Numbered from the stretch's first letter, positions 54,490 through 63,269 are shown. The stretch: 64,000 nucleotides of DNA from Ruminococcus sp. (GCA_016290875.1 JAEEVL010000004.1:1-64000), one strand, 5' to 3'. Notes: a model not told the origin generated them from the sequence alone. Numbers and translations: made by a program.

Positions 54490-55773
54490 TTGAAACATAC
54501 ATTTCCGCCCATAGGAGCAAGAATTATTAAATCCGCAATAGCTGTTGCATTATGTATGCTTATATATTACCTGAGAACTCTGCTGCCGGTCGGCAACGGA
54601 ATACCCTTTTACGGTGCATTAGCGGCTTTGTGGTGTATGCAGCAGTACAACGACACAACAAAGACCAACGCAGTCCAGCGTTCTGTGGGAACACTTATCG
54701 GTGCCGCATACGGACTTGTGTTTCTGCTGCTGTTTAAGCTGATAGATGTTACCATCCCGATGATAGTTTATATTTCTGCAAGTGCAGTGATAATACCTGT
54801 GATATATACAACTGTTGTTCTGAACAAGCGCAACGCTTCGTTTTTCTCATGCGTAGTATTCCTCAGTATTGCACTGACACACTCATTCGACAGCAATCCA
54901 TATATTTTCGTGCTGAACAGAGTTATTGATACCTTTATTGGAATAATTATCGGTGTAACAGTCAACGATTTCCGTCTGCCGATAAAACACGATACTGATA
55001 ATCTATATGTAAGCGGAATTGACGATGTACTTGTTTCCGCAGGACATTCCGCCGCATACAGTAAGGTGGAGCTGAACAGGCTTATACGCAGCGGTGTGAA
55101 ATTCACCATATCAACTGTCCGCACACCTGCTGTGCTTATGGACATAATGAAAGGTGTGGAATTGCAGCTGCCTGTTATCGTTATGGACGGAGCTGCTCTT
55201 TATGACGTTAAGGAGAAGCAATACCTTGAAACGGTCTATCTCCCCACAGATGTATCGTCTGAAGCAGAAAAGATAATCGCGGAATGCGGCTTGCACTGCT
55301 TCGTGAACGTAATGCTTGATTCAACTCTGCTTATATACTACGGTGAGTTCAGAAACAGCGCTGAACAGGAACTTTTCGAGTCTTTCAGACATTCGCCTTA
55401 CAGGAATTACATCAGCTCGGAATACCGCAGAAATGACGATACTGAACGTGTGCTGTATCTGACTGTGCTTGCCGACAGGATGAGAGTTTTCACAGTTGAA
55501 GGCAGATTGCGGAAACAGCTTGGAGAACGTGTGCGGATAAGTATATCCGAATCAGAATTTGAATGCTTTATGTATCTGAAAGTGTTTTCTCCGCAGGCTT
55601 CAAAGCAGAATATGATGAAGAAGCTCAGAGAGTATGCAAATGCGGAGGATGTCATCACTTTTGGAAGCATCAAAGGGCAGTATGACGTCTATATCAACGA
55701 CGGCGGCGGAAACGGTACTGTAAAACGGCTTAAAAAGATATGTCACATAAACGGACTTGATTTTAAAGAGTAA
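54490..55773 (+). CDS. FUSC-like membrane domain fused to a degenerate HAD domain
   Basis: 427 residues. Residues 1-160 have four to six membrane helices of the aromatic-acid exporter/FUSC type (GNGIPFYGALAALWCMQ). Residues 180-427 follow the Cof-type HAD fold, but where the family has DxDGTL the sequence reads GIDDVL, so the nucleophile Asp seems replaced by Gly. Start TTG at 54490 with GGAG 8 nt upstream. Not recognised as a defined transporter. Confidence 0.75.
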   Translation: MKHTFPPIGARIIKSAIAVALCMLIYYLRTLLPVGNGIPFYGALAALWCMQQYNDTTKTNAVQRSVGTLIGAAYGLVFLLLFKLIDVTIPMIVYISASAVIIPVIYTTVVLNKRNASFFSCVVFLSIALTHSFDSNPYIFVLNRVIDTFIGIIIGVTVNDFRLPIKHDTDNLYVSGIDDVLVSAGHSAAYSKVELNRLIRSGVKFTISTVRTPAVLMDIMKGVELQLPVIVMDGAALYDVKEKQYLETVYLPTDVSSEAEKIIAECGLHCFVNVMLDSTLLIYYGEFRNSAEQELFESFRHSPYRNYISSEYRRNDDTERVLYLTVLADRMRVFTVEGRLRKQLGERVRISISESEFECFMYLKVFSPQASKQNMMKKLREYANAEDVITFGSIKGQYDVYINDGGGNGTVKRLKKICHINGLDFKE

Positions 55774-55796
55774 TATAAAAAATTATTGTCAGACTA

Positions 55797-55825
55797 TTGA
55801 CAAACGTGAAAAGCTATGATATGAT
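55797..55825 (+). promoter_or_regulatory. promoter of the ATP-grasp operon
   Basis: TTGACA (55797-55802), 17 bp, TATGAT (55820-55825). Confidence 0.7.
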
Positions 55826-55848
55826 GTAAGTGTAATAAAACAAGCAAG

Positions 55849-55880
55849 GGCGCTTATCCGCATGGATAGGCGCCTTTTTT
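55849..55880 (+). terminator. leader terminator before the ATP-grasp operon
   Basis: GGCGCTTATCC (55849-55859) pairs with GGATAGGCGCC (55864-55874), loop GCAT, then T6. It lies downstream of the promoter and 27 nt before the start codon, so it is a possible attenuator. Confidence 0.75.
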
Positions 55881-55906
55881 GTTTGTCAATGATTGGAGTG
55901 ATAATA

Positions 55907-57250
55907 ATGACACAGCAGAATATTGAACAATTTACAAAGCCGGTAGGCAATGCAAATGAGATAAACGAGCTTCTAAGACGTTACGGTGTAAAATTCGGCA
56001 TATACAAAAACGGTGTTTTCAACGAGCAATTCTTTCCTTTTGATCCTATACCCCGAGTCATATCTTCAGAGGATTTCAAAAGCATTGAAAAGGGACTTGT
56101 TCAGCGTGTGAATGCACTGAATGAGTTCCTTTTTGATATTTATCACGATAAAAATATCGTAAAGGACGGCGTTATCCCCGAGAACTTCATTTACATCTCA
56201 AAGGGTTATCTTGCACAGTGCGAGGGCATAACTCCAAAAAACAGGATATACAGCCATATTTCCGGGATAGATCTTGTTCAGGCTAAAGACGGCGAATGGT
56301 ACATACTGGAGGACAACCTGCGTATACCGTCCGGTGCTTCATATCCGCTTATCGCCCGTGAGCTTACGAGAATTGCAGCTCCAGATGCTTTTTCTGAAAA
56401 CGAGATCGTCGATAACCGCAACTACGCAAAGCTGCTCAAAGAGACAATGGACTATGCAAACTGCGGCGGTGTAAGCGCGATACTCACCCCGGGACGATAC
56501 AATGCTGCTTACTTTGAACATTCCTATCTTGCGGAGCATACAGGCTCGGTGCTTGTTCAGAATGACGAGCTTTTCGTCGAAGACAATATCCTCTATCACA
56601 GAACATATTCCGGCGGCAAAACAAGGATAGGAGTGCTGTACAGGCGTATCGCAGACGAGTATCTTGATCCGCTGAATTTCCTGCCCGAATCTCTTATAGG
56701 CATACCGAATCTTATGGAGGCTTACCGAAGCGGAAATGTTGGTATAATCAACGCTCCGGGAAACGGAGTTGCCGACGATAAGGGTATCTACTATTTCGTA
56801 CCCAAGATGATAAAGTATTACCTCGGTGAAGAGCCCATACTGAAAAATGCTCCGACCTATCTTCCATTCTATGATAACGATATGAAGTACGTTATGGATA
56901 ATCTCGGGAAGCTCGTTATCAAGGACGTCGCAGAGGCAGGCGGCTACGGAGTTGTATTCGGCAGTGACCTTACAAAAGAAAAACTGGAGGAATTCCGTAA
57001 GACTATAATCGCCGAACCGAGACGCTTCATCGCACAGGAGGTCATTGACTTCCTTGACCTGCCGATACTTAACAACGGCGAAACAGTTATGCGAAAGGCT
57101 GACCTTAGAGCGTTTGTGCTGTCGGGCGAAACGACAAAGGTATGGGCTTCTGGACTTACACGTTTTTCACGCAATCCTGATTCATTCGTGGTCAATTCAT
57201 CGCAGGGAGGCGGATTTAAAGATACCTGGGTACTCAAAACGAGTACATAG
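55907..57250 (+). CDS. circularly permuted type 2 ATP-grasp protein
   Basis: 447 residues of the CP_ATPgrasp_2 (DUF404/DUF407) family; EDNLRIPSGASYPLIAR is the signature. ATP-grasp enzymes join a carboxylate to an amine through an acyl-phosphate, and comparative genomics predicts peptide- or amide-forming roles when they occur with alpha-E and transglutaminase proteins. Start ATG after TTGGAGTG. The first of seven closely spaced genes. Confidence 0.93.
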   Translation: MTQQNIEQFTKPVGNANEINELLRRYGVKFGIYKNGVFNEQFFPFDPIPRVISSEDFKSIEKGLVQRVNALNEFLFDIYHDKNIVKDGVIPENFIYISKGYLAQCEGITPKNRIYSHISGIDLVQAKDGEWYILEDNLRIPSGASYPLIARELTRIAAPDAFSENEIVDNRNYAKLLKETMDYANCGGVSAILTPGRYNAAYFEHSYLAEHTGSVLVQNDELFVEDNILYHRTYSGGKTRIGVLYRRIADEYLDPLNFLPESLIGIPNLMEAYRSGNVGIINAPGNGVADDKGIYYFVPKMIKYYLGEEPILKNAPTYLPFYDNDMKYVMDNLGKLVIKDVAEAGGYGVVFGSDLTKEKLEEFRKTIIAEPRRFIAQEVIDFLDLPILNNGETVMRKADLRAFVLSGETTKVWASGLTRFSRNPDSFVVNSSQGGGFKDTWVLKTST

Positions 57251-57267
57251 AACTGAAAGGAGAATTT

Positions 57268-57969
57268 ATGTCAACTATCTCAAAAGAACACAGCGACCGC
57301 CTTTTCTGGCTTGGGCGCTATGCGGAAAGATTTTTCATCACGCTCAGGTCACTTGACAAGCTATATGACAAAATGATAGACGACAAACAAGGCTACAAGG
57401 AGTATCTTTCATACTTCGGACTTGCTGATAAATACTCAGACAGCAAGGATTTCATACACAGCTTTCTGTATGATGAAAGCAATCCCAATTCTGCTGCATT
57501 CTGCCTTGAAAGAGCATACGACAACGGTATAGTTCTGCGTGAGGAGATATCCACCAAAACGCTTTCCTTTCTGCAAATGGCTAAGGATACGCTCACGAAT
57601 TCACAGAGCAAGGCAAATATAAGATTATCGCTCCTGCCCTTGAAAGATATACTGTACAGCTTCTGGGGCAGCGTGAACGAGCACATCTACGACGACGAGA
57701 TACGCAATATCATCTATATCGGTAAAACACTTGAACGCCTTGATATGTATATGCGAATGAAGTATCCCTTTGCTGATGTAGAAAAGGAATTCATCAGACT
57801 TTGCAAGAATCTTCACCGTGTTCCAAAAGGAACTCCGTACCGCTATAACACAAATTATCTTTGCACTGTCGTTGAAGTGCTCGGCACACAAAATGATTAT
57901 GAGCTTTATTCTGATAAGGCGATAAAAAGCCTTGAACACCTGTTTGAACCAATGGAGGTGTCATTATGA
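57268..57969 (+). CDS. alpha-E domain protein
   Basis: 233 residues, all-helical alpha-E (DUF403) fold: RLFWLGRYAERFFITLRSLDKLYD at the start. Always found with the permuted ATP-grasp; its exact role is unknown. Start ATG after AAAGGAG; overlaps the next gene by 4 nt. Confidence 0.93.
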   Translation: MSTISKEHSDRLFWLGRYAERFFITLRSLDKLYDKMIDDKQGYKEYLSYFGLADKYSDSKDFIHSFLYDESNPNSAAFCLERAYDNGIVLREEISTKTLSFLQMAKDTLTNSQSKANIRLSLLPLKDILYSFWGSVNEHIYDDEIRNIIYIGKTLERLDMYMRMKYPFADVEKEFIRLCKNLHRVPKGTPYRYNTNYLCTVVEVLGTQNDYELYSDKAIKSLEHLFEPMEVSL

Positions 57970-58736
57970 AAACGCTTAATTTCAGCTTCTCCACGAAGCT
58001 TACATTTGACGATTACGTCCACGATCACAGCTTTGCGCTGAGGATAATCCCGCCCGATACTGAATCTCAGAAAATCATTTCATGCAGTCTTAATATCTCG
58101 CCCTCTGTTATTACAAAGCAGACCGTTGACGCTTTCGGCAACAACGTCACAGCCGGATATATCCACAGCGACCACCGTTTTCTTGATTTTGACATCAAGG
58201 GAACAGCTGAGGTAGATTCCTCAAAGCATAATATATTTCTCATGCCCTGCTACCTGTACCAGTCAGAATATACCAATCCTGACGATGAACTGAAAGAGTT
58301 CTATTCAGAGCTTAAAGATAACTGCACCGGTAAACCTTCCGACAGAGCTGTATATTTCAGCGATATTCTGTCCGACCTTATCGAGTACAAAAAAGGCGTT
58401 ACCACAACTTCGACAACTGCCGCTGAAGCTTTTGCAATGAGGGCGGGAGTATGCCAGGATTTCTCACATATCCTCATATCTCTGCTGCGTATGGACGGCA
58501 TCCCCGCCCGCTATATTGCAGGACTTGCTTTCTGTGACGGCGAAACTCATTCGTGGGTGGAATACTGGACAGGCGATCACTGGGAGGGCATTGATCCAGC
58601 AAATAACTGTCCCGTGAACGATGATTACCTCGTTATTTCAATGGGACGTGATTTCCGTGACTGTGCTATTGACAGGGGTGTGATGTTCGGAAGATATACA
58701 CAACAGCTGCAGTTAGTACGCTCGGTCCTCACATAA
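57966..58736 (+). CDS. transglutaminase-family protein of the ATP-grasp operon
   Basis: 256 residues. N-terminal beta domain, then a transglutaminase core with Cys (RAGVCQDFSHIL), His (GETHSWVEY) and Asp (GIDPAN). No signal peptide, so it is cytoplasmic. Probably a peptidase or amidase acting on the ATP-grasp product. Start ATG overlaps the alpha-E stop after GGAGGTG. Confidence 0.93.
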   Translation: MKTLNFSFSTKLTFDDYVHDHSFALRIIPPDTESQKIISCSLNISPSVITKQTVDAFGNNVTAGYIHSDHRFLDFDIKGTAEVDSSKHNIFLMPCYLYQSEYTNPDDELKEFYSELKDNCTGKPSDRAVYFSDILSDLIEYKKGVTTTSTTAAEAFAMRAGVCQDFSHILISLLRMDGIPARYIAGLAFCDGETHSWVEYWTGDHWEGIDPANNCPVNDDYLVISMGRDFRDCAIDRGVMFGRYTQQLQLVRSVLT

Positions 58737-58738
58737 AA

Positions 58739-58757
58739 GGGCGGACGCTATCCGCCC
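58739..58757 (+). other. intercistronic hairpin
   Basis: GGGCGGA and TCCGCCC close on a 5 nt loop between the transglutaminase and first aspartoacylase-like gene; no T-run. Confidence 0.55.
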
Positions 58758-58773
58758 GAAAGGAGTGAAATCA

Positions 58774-59715
58774 ATGATTGAAACAATAGCAACTGCGGCT
58801 CTCGCGGTCAATGAAAATCTTAATATTCAGAAGCGGCGTATCCAGAACGGCAAGTCAAAAAAGCGTCTCAGCCTGGTCACAGGAACTCACGGTGATGAAC
58901 TTGAGGGACAGTATCTTGCGTACATTGTCGGCTCTTGTCTTGACGAACACATTGACTGTCTTGACGGCATTGTTGACATTTATCCTGCGCTCAATCCTAT
59001 GGGTATAGACTCTATAACACGCGGAGTCCCCATGTTCGACCTTGATATGAACCGTGTCTTCCCCGGCTCTAAGGACGGCACTATGATAGAAATGCTCTGC
59101 TCGATGATAGTGGATGATATTGCAGGCTCCGACGTTTGCGTGGACGTTCATTCAAGCAATATATTCCTGCAGGAGATTCCGCAGATAAGAATGAGCGTAC
59201 CTACTGCACCTGTACTTCTCCCCTATGCCAAAATGATGAATGTTGATTTTATATGGATCCACGATGCCGCAACGGTTCTTGAATCAACGCTTGCACATAC
59301 TCTCAATACACGCGGCACGAAAACTCTTGTTGTGGAAATGGGCGTAGGTATGCGTATTACTAAGGAATACTGCCGGCAGCTTTTTGACGGTATCTTCAAT
59401 CTGCTGAAAGAGCTTGGTATGTGGAGCGGCGAGACTGCTCCTGTGCGTGAACCGACAGTTTCCGAGGGACGCGAGGTAGGCTTTGTAAATTCCGACGCGG
59501 CAGGCATTTTTGTGCCCTGCGTCAGATTTGGTGATATAGTAGATAAAGGTACACATATCGGTGATGTAGTCGATCCGCTGTCATCCAAAATAGTAGAAAA
59601 AGTGAACGCTGTATGTGACGGAATGATATTCACTCTGCGTGAGTATCCCGTTGTGTACGGCGGTTCGCTGCTTGCAAGGATATTGCAGCCTGCCGCAGGA
59701 GGTGCTGAGAAATGA
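58774..59715 (+). CDS. succinylglutamate desuccinylase/aspartoacylase-like metallohydrolase
   Basis: 313 residues, M14/AstE_AspA family. Zinc ligands His and Glu in GTHGDELEG and His in VDVHSSN; NRVFPG is the substrate-binding motif. Releases an acyl group from an amino-acid or peptide N-terminus. Start ATG after AAAGGAG. It overlaps the next gene by 4 nt. Confidence 0.9.
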   Translation: MIETIATAALAVNENLNIQKRRIQNGKSKKRLSLVTGTHGDELEGQYLAYIVGSCLDEHIDCLDGIVDIYPALNPMGIDSITRGVPMFDLDMNRVFPGSKDGTMIEMLCSMIVDDIAGSDVCVDVHSSNIFLQEIPQIRMSVPTAPVLLPYAKMMNVDFIWIHDAATVLESTLAHTLNTRGTKTLVVEMGVGMRITKEYCRQLFDGIFNLLKELGMWSGETAPVREPTVSEGREVGFVNSDAAGIFVPCVRFGDIVDKGTHIGDVVDPLSSKIVEKVNAVCDGMIFTLREYPVVYGGSLLARILQPAAGGAEK

Positions 59716-60635
59716 AAAAGAAGATATTGTATTCACTGAGATCTCCGTACCGCGAGCAGCTTGATGTTATTGGTTTCAGATTCGGTCACGGCAGGAAATC
59801 AGCGGCTATCGTTGGTGCAATGCGCGGAAACGAAGTTCAGCAGATGTGCGTTTGCAGCCGCATGATACAGGAACTGAAAAAGCTGGAAGCAAAGGGACTT
59901 ATTGCAGAGGACCACGAGATAATGGTCATTCCCTGCGCAAACTACTACTCTATGAATATCGGCAAGCGTTTCTGGGCAATGGACAACACCGACATCAACC
60001 GAATGTTCCCCGGTTACTGGCAGGGTGAGACTACACAGCGTATCGCAGACGGTGTTTTTTCCAAGATACAGGGTTATGAGTACGGCATACAGCTTGCAAG
60101 CTTCTATCAGCAGGGCAACTTCCTCCCTCACGTTAAAATGATGGATACCGGATTTGCTTCGCCGGAGCTTATGAAGGATTTCGGACTGCAATTCGGCATA
60201 ATCCGCAAGCCAAGGCCTTACGACACGACTACTCTCAACTACAACTGGCAGGTATGGGAGACAAAAGCGTTCTCAGTGTACGCTAATGCAACTGATGTTA
60301 TTGATGAAAACGCAGCAGACGAAGCAGTTTACGCTATTTTGCGCTTTCTCGACAAGCAAGGGATAATAACTGCGAACACTCCGCCCGGCTACATCACCAA
60401 ACTTATAGATGAAAGCAAAACAAAGCAGATACGTTCCGAAGCGGCTGGTATTTTCAAGAGCTGCATCGAGATAGGCAAGCGTGTTGAGCGCGGCGATATC
60501 CTCGGAACAATATCCGATCCGTTTGAAGGAGAAATTATTTCAGAGATCAGAAGCACAGTTTCGGGGACTGTATATTTTGAGTATTTTGCACCGCTGATAA
60601 ACTCAAATACAGTGTGCTTCAAGATAATAAAATAG
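59712..60635 (+). CDS. second AstE/AspA-like protein, probably zinc-less
   Basis: 307 residues, paralogous fold: NRMFPG is kept, but the first zinc motif reads GAMRGNEVQ (Arg for His) and the second ligand region is GIQLAS in place of VDVHSS. It may bind substrate or its partner without hydrolysis. Start ATG after GGAGGTG, overlapping the previous gene. Confidence 0.85.
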   Translation: MKKKILYSLRSPYREQLDVIGFRFGHGRKSAAIVGAMRGNEVQQMCVCSRMIQELKKLEAKGLIAEDHEIMVIPCANYYSMNIGKRFWAMDNTDINRMFPGYWQGETTQRIADGVFSKIQGYEYGIQLASFYQQGNFLPHVKMMDTGFASPELMKDFGLQFGIIRKPRPYDTTTLNYNWQVWETKAFSVYANATDVIDENAADEAVYAILRFLDKQGIITANTPPGYITKLIDESKTKQIRSEAAGIFKSCIEIGKRVERGDILGTISDPFEGEIISEIRSTVSGTVYFEYFAPLINSNTVCFKIIK

Positions 60636-60645
60636 GAGAATCAGA

Positions 60646-60828
60646 ATGAAAAAAGAGTTTTCACAGACCAAAACAGTAATATCTCCTGACGGAAAAACTG
60701 TGACAACAATGACGGTCAGCGGCAGCAGTGAAAAAACCAAAAACACTTCAACTGTAATGACTTCATTTACTGCGTCCACCACGACAACTTCCAACATAAC
60801 TGTAACTACAACAAAGAGCGAGGACTGA
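60646..60828 (+). CDS. 60-residue Thr/Ser-rich small protein
   Basis: 19 Thr and 10 Ser in 60 residues, no Cys, no signal peptide; starts MKKEFSQTKTVISPDGKTVT and ends TTTKSED. ATAGGAGAATCAG precedes the ATG, and the gaps to its neighbours are 10 and 4 nt, so it is very likely translated. No family recognised. A candidate substrate or carrier for the ATP-grasp system. Confidence 0.65.
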   Translation: MKKEFSQTKTVISPDGKTVTTMTVSGSSEKTKNTSTVMTSFTASTTTTSNITVTTTKSED

Positions 60829-60832
60829 AAAA

Positions 60833-61822
60833 ATGATATCTTTAAATGATTACTTATTTTCGGGAAATACGGTGCTGAAAATACTGCACCAGTATTCCAA
60901 TGACCTTAGAAACAGTGCAAAGTCAACACACAACAGCATTGACCTTGCACACTCAAATTTTCTTATTCAGATAATAGAACTTCTTGAACATAACGACTTC
61001 CTTACCTCACAGTCTCAGAGGATAAAGGAGTTTTACAAATACATGACAAGAGAATATCCGTTTTTAGCCTTCACCTTCAAGGGACGCATAAAGTCCCTGA
61101 TACGCGCAGAGGAGAAGTTCAACGGGTATATCCTTGAATTCATCTACAAGTATTACAAGAAAAACAGGAAGTTTCCCTCAGAAGCAGAAATAAAAAGCAA
61201 GCTGATATGCTTCCGCGACCTTATCGCATACCGCATAGTTATTTCAATGCCAACTTGTCACATCAAAAACGGCGAATCAAGAAGTGAAGTAGAGCAGAAG
61301 TACCTCTATGAGATAGCGGACGTTCTGCCCGAGTTCCTTGAAGAAAGAGGATTTACAGCAGAGCTTTCCGGCTTCACCGAGGAGAGATATTCCGACAGAC
61401 TGAAAGAAGCTGTCAGACCGTATTACCGCGACTATGTTTCAACTCCGCGCAGTACAGGATATCAGTCTCTGCATATAACTTTTTACGACAATCTTGCACG
61501 CTGCTATACTGAATTGCAGCTCCGCACAAAGGAAATGGACGACTTCGCAGAAATAGGCGATGCCAATCATTTCGGCTATGAGAAATTGCAGGAAGCACGC
61601 CGTACAAAGCGCGATGAGATACCTATGGGCGAATGCGTTTATTTTGATGAAGCATACGAACGTCTTACCAAATTGCAGGAGCTTGAACTTGCAGACTTAG
61701 ATGTGAATATGTTCAGCGCCATAAATAATCAGCTCATAAACGACGGCTGCGGACTTTTCAGAGGCCGTCAGATTTTGCCTTTTGAACACTTATCGCGTTT
61801 TCAGAACGACCTTATTGATTAG
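60833..61822 (+). CDS. RelA/SpoT synthetase-domain protein
   Basis: 329 residues. After a helical N-terminus of about 110 residues comes a RelA_SpoT nucleotidyltransferase domain: FRDLIAYRIVIS, TPRSTGYQSLHITF and ELQLRTKEMDDFAE. No hydrolase, TGS or ACT domain. May make (p)ppGpp or pyrophosphorylate another nucleotide. Its position in the operon is unusual. Confidence 0.85.
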   Translation: MISLNDYLFSGNTVLKILHQYSNDLRNSAKSTHNSIDLAHSNFLIQIIELLEHNDFLTSQSQRIKEFYKYMTREYPFLAFTFKGRIKSLIRAEEKFNGYILEFIYKYYKKNRKFPSEAEIKSKLICFRDLIAYRIVISMPTCHIKNGESRSEVEQKYLYEIADVLPEFLEERGFTAELSGFTEERYSDRLKEAVRPYYRDYVSTPRSTGYQSLHITFYDNLARCYTELQLRTKEMDDFAEIGDANHFGYEKLQEARRTKRDEIPMGECVYFDEAYERLTKLQELELADLDVNMFSAINNQLINDGCGLFRGRQILPFEHLSRFQNDLID

Positions 61823-62131
61823 CAGTGCCTGATGACGGCTGAAGATTTTGTAGATTTTCAGTGTAAGGTTTCAAAGTTTCTTAGGTTCGCGAAAAGGTTA
61901 CACCAGTTTTCTACATTTCTATATCAGTCTCTGATTCAGTAAATTAGAAAGAATTAAAAAAGCACACAGCAGTTCGTGACAGACCGCTGTGTGAATATGC
62001 TTTATTAATCACCGAAAAATATGATATCCAATGCTGAAAATCCACTACAAACTATAGAAAAATACTATATCCGCGCTACTTGAAATAATCGGCGGTCAAT
62101 GCTATACTTATTAAACAGGTAGGAATACACT
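61823..62131. other. intergenic region with repeat copy and terminator
   Basis: Contains repeat copy 3 (61842-61924) and a hairpin CACACAGC/GCTGTGTG (about 61961-61994) flanked by A- and T-rich runs, the likely operon terminator. No gene is seen. Confidence 0.6.
61842..61924 (+). repeat. dispersed palindromic repeat, copy 3
   Basis: Core matches copies 1 and 2 almost base for base (TTAGGTTCGCGAAAAGG shared with copy 2). It lies 10 kb away, at the other end of the ATP-grasp region. Confidence 0.85.
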
Positions 62132-62434
62132 TCACATATCCGCACTTGCAAGAAAAACGATGTATGCAGCATATCCGCCGTCGATATTATAGACATCATA
62201 TCCCCTGTCCTCGAGTATCTCAGCAACTTCGGCGCTAAGATCGCCGGTACGGCAAAGAACGTAGACAGGCTTGTCTTTCGGCAGTTTTGACAGTCCTGTC
62301 GATATCTCGTCAAACGGGACATTTACAGAACCCTTGAGACCTTTCAGCTGGAACTCTTCCCTGCTGCGTATATCAAGAAGGAATACCTTATTCGTATCAA
62401 GACTGCATATTTCTGATGCGTTTATACTTTTCAT
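62132..62434 (-). CDS. rhodanese-like sulfurtransferase
   Basis: 100 residues, single rhodanese domain: VFLLDIRSREEFQLKGLKGSVNVPF and active-site loop LCRTGDLS with the catalytic Cys. Moves sulfane sulfur. Start ATG after AAAGGA. Divergent from moeB with only 25 nt between start codons. Confidence 0.92.
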   Translation of the reverse strand: MKSINASEICSLDTNKVFLLDIRSREEFQLKGLKGSVNVPFDEISTGLSKLPKDKPVYVLCRTGDLSAEVAEILEDRGYDVYNIDGGYAAYIVFLASADM

Positions 62435-62459
62435 ATCAATTTCCTTTCAGGAGGTAAAA

Positions 62460-63269
62460 ATGGCTTTAACAGACGAACAGCTCGAACGCTATTCGAGACA
62501 CATAACATTAAAAGAGATAGGTGTAAGAGGACAGAAAAAACTCCTTGCAGCAAGAGTCCTTATCATAGGCGCAGGCGGTCTCGGCGCACCTGCCGCGATG
62601 TATCTTGCTGCCGCAGGAGTAGGCACTATCGGCATCGCAGACTGCGACAATGTGGAGCTTTCAAACCTGCAAAGGCAGATAATACACACGACTGCTGACG
62701 TCGGCAAAACGAAGGTACAGTCCGCTGCTGAGACTATAAAGGCACTCAATCCCGATGTTGAAGTCATAACCTATCACGAATATGTCAGCAGCAAGAATAT
62801 CGCCGATATGATAGCTGATTACGATTTTATAATCGACGGTGCGGACAACTTCCCCACGAAGTTCCTGATAAACGATGCCTGTGTTCTTGGACATAAGCCT
62901 TTCTGTCACGCCGGTATACTGCGCTTTGAGGGACAGCTTATGACATATGTACCCGGTAAGGGACCATGCTACCGCTGTATATTTGATGCTCCGCCGCCGA
63001 AGGATGCAGTACCGAGCTGCCGTGAAGCCGGAGTTATAGGCGCTATGGCAGGCATAATAGGCTCTATGCAGGCTCTTGAAGCCGTGAAGTTCATCGCCGG
63101 ACAGGGAGAACTTCTCACCGGAAATATGCTCATATTCGACGGACTGAAAATGAACTGGCGCAAGGTAAAACTGCCTGAGCTGGTTTCGACTTGCCCGATA
63201 TGCGGCGATAAACCGTCCATTACTGAGCTTTTCGACGAGGAACAGCCTGCTTGCTCACTCAAAAAGTGA
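62460..63269 (+). CDS. MoeB/ThiF-family adenylyltransferase
   Basis: 269 residues, E1-like. ATP site GAGGLGAPAAMYLAAAGVG, LSNLQRQIIH, and zinc Cys pairs CYRC and CPIC. Adenylates the C-terminal Gly of a ThiS/MoaD-like carrier. The adjacent rhodanese would provide sulfur. Start ATG after AGGAGG. Confidence 0.93.
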   Translation: MALTDEQLERYSRHITLKEIGVRGQKKLLAARVLIIGAGGLGAPAAMYLAAAGVGTIGIADCDNVELSNLQRQIIHTTADVGKTKVQSAAETIKALNPDVEVITYHEYVSSKNIADMIADYDFIIDGADNFPTKFLINDACVLGHKPFCHAGILRFEGQLMTYVPGKGPCYRCIFDAPPPKDAVPSCREAGVIGAMAGIIGSMQALEAVKFIAGQGELLTGNMLIFDGLKMNWRKVKLPELVSTCPICGDKPSITELFDEEQPACSLKK

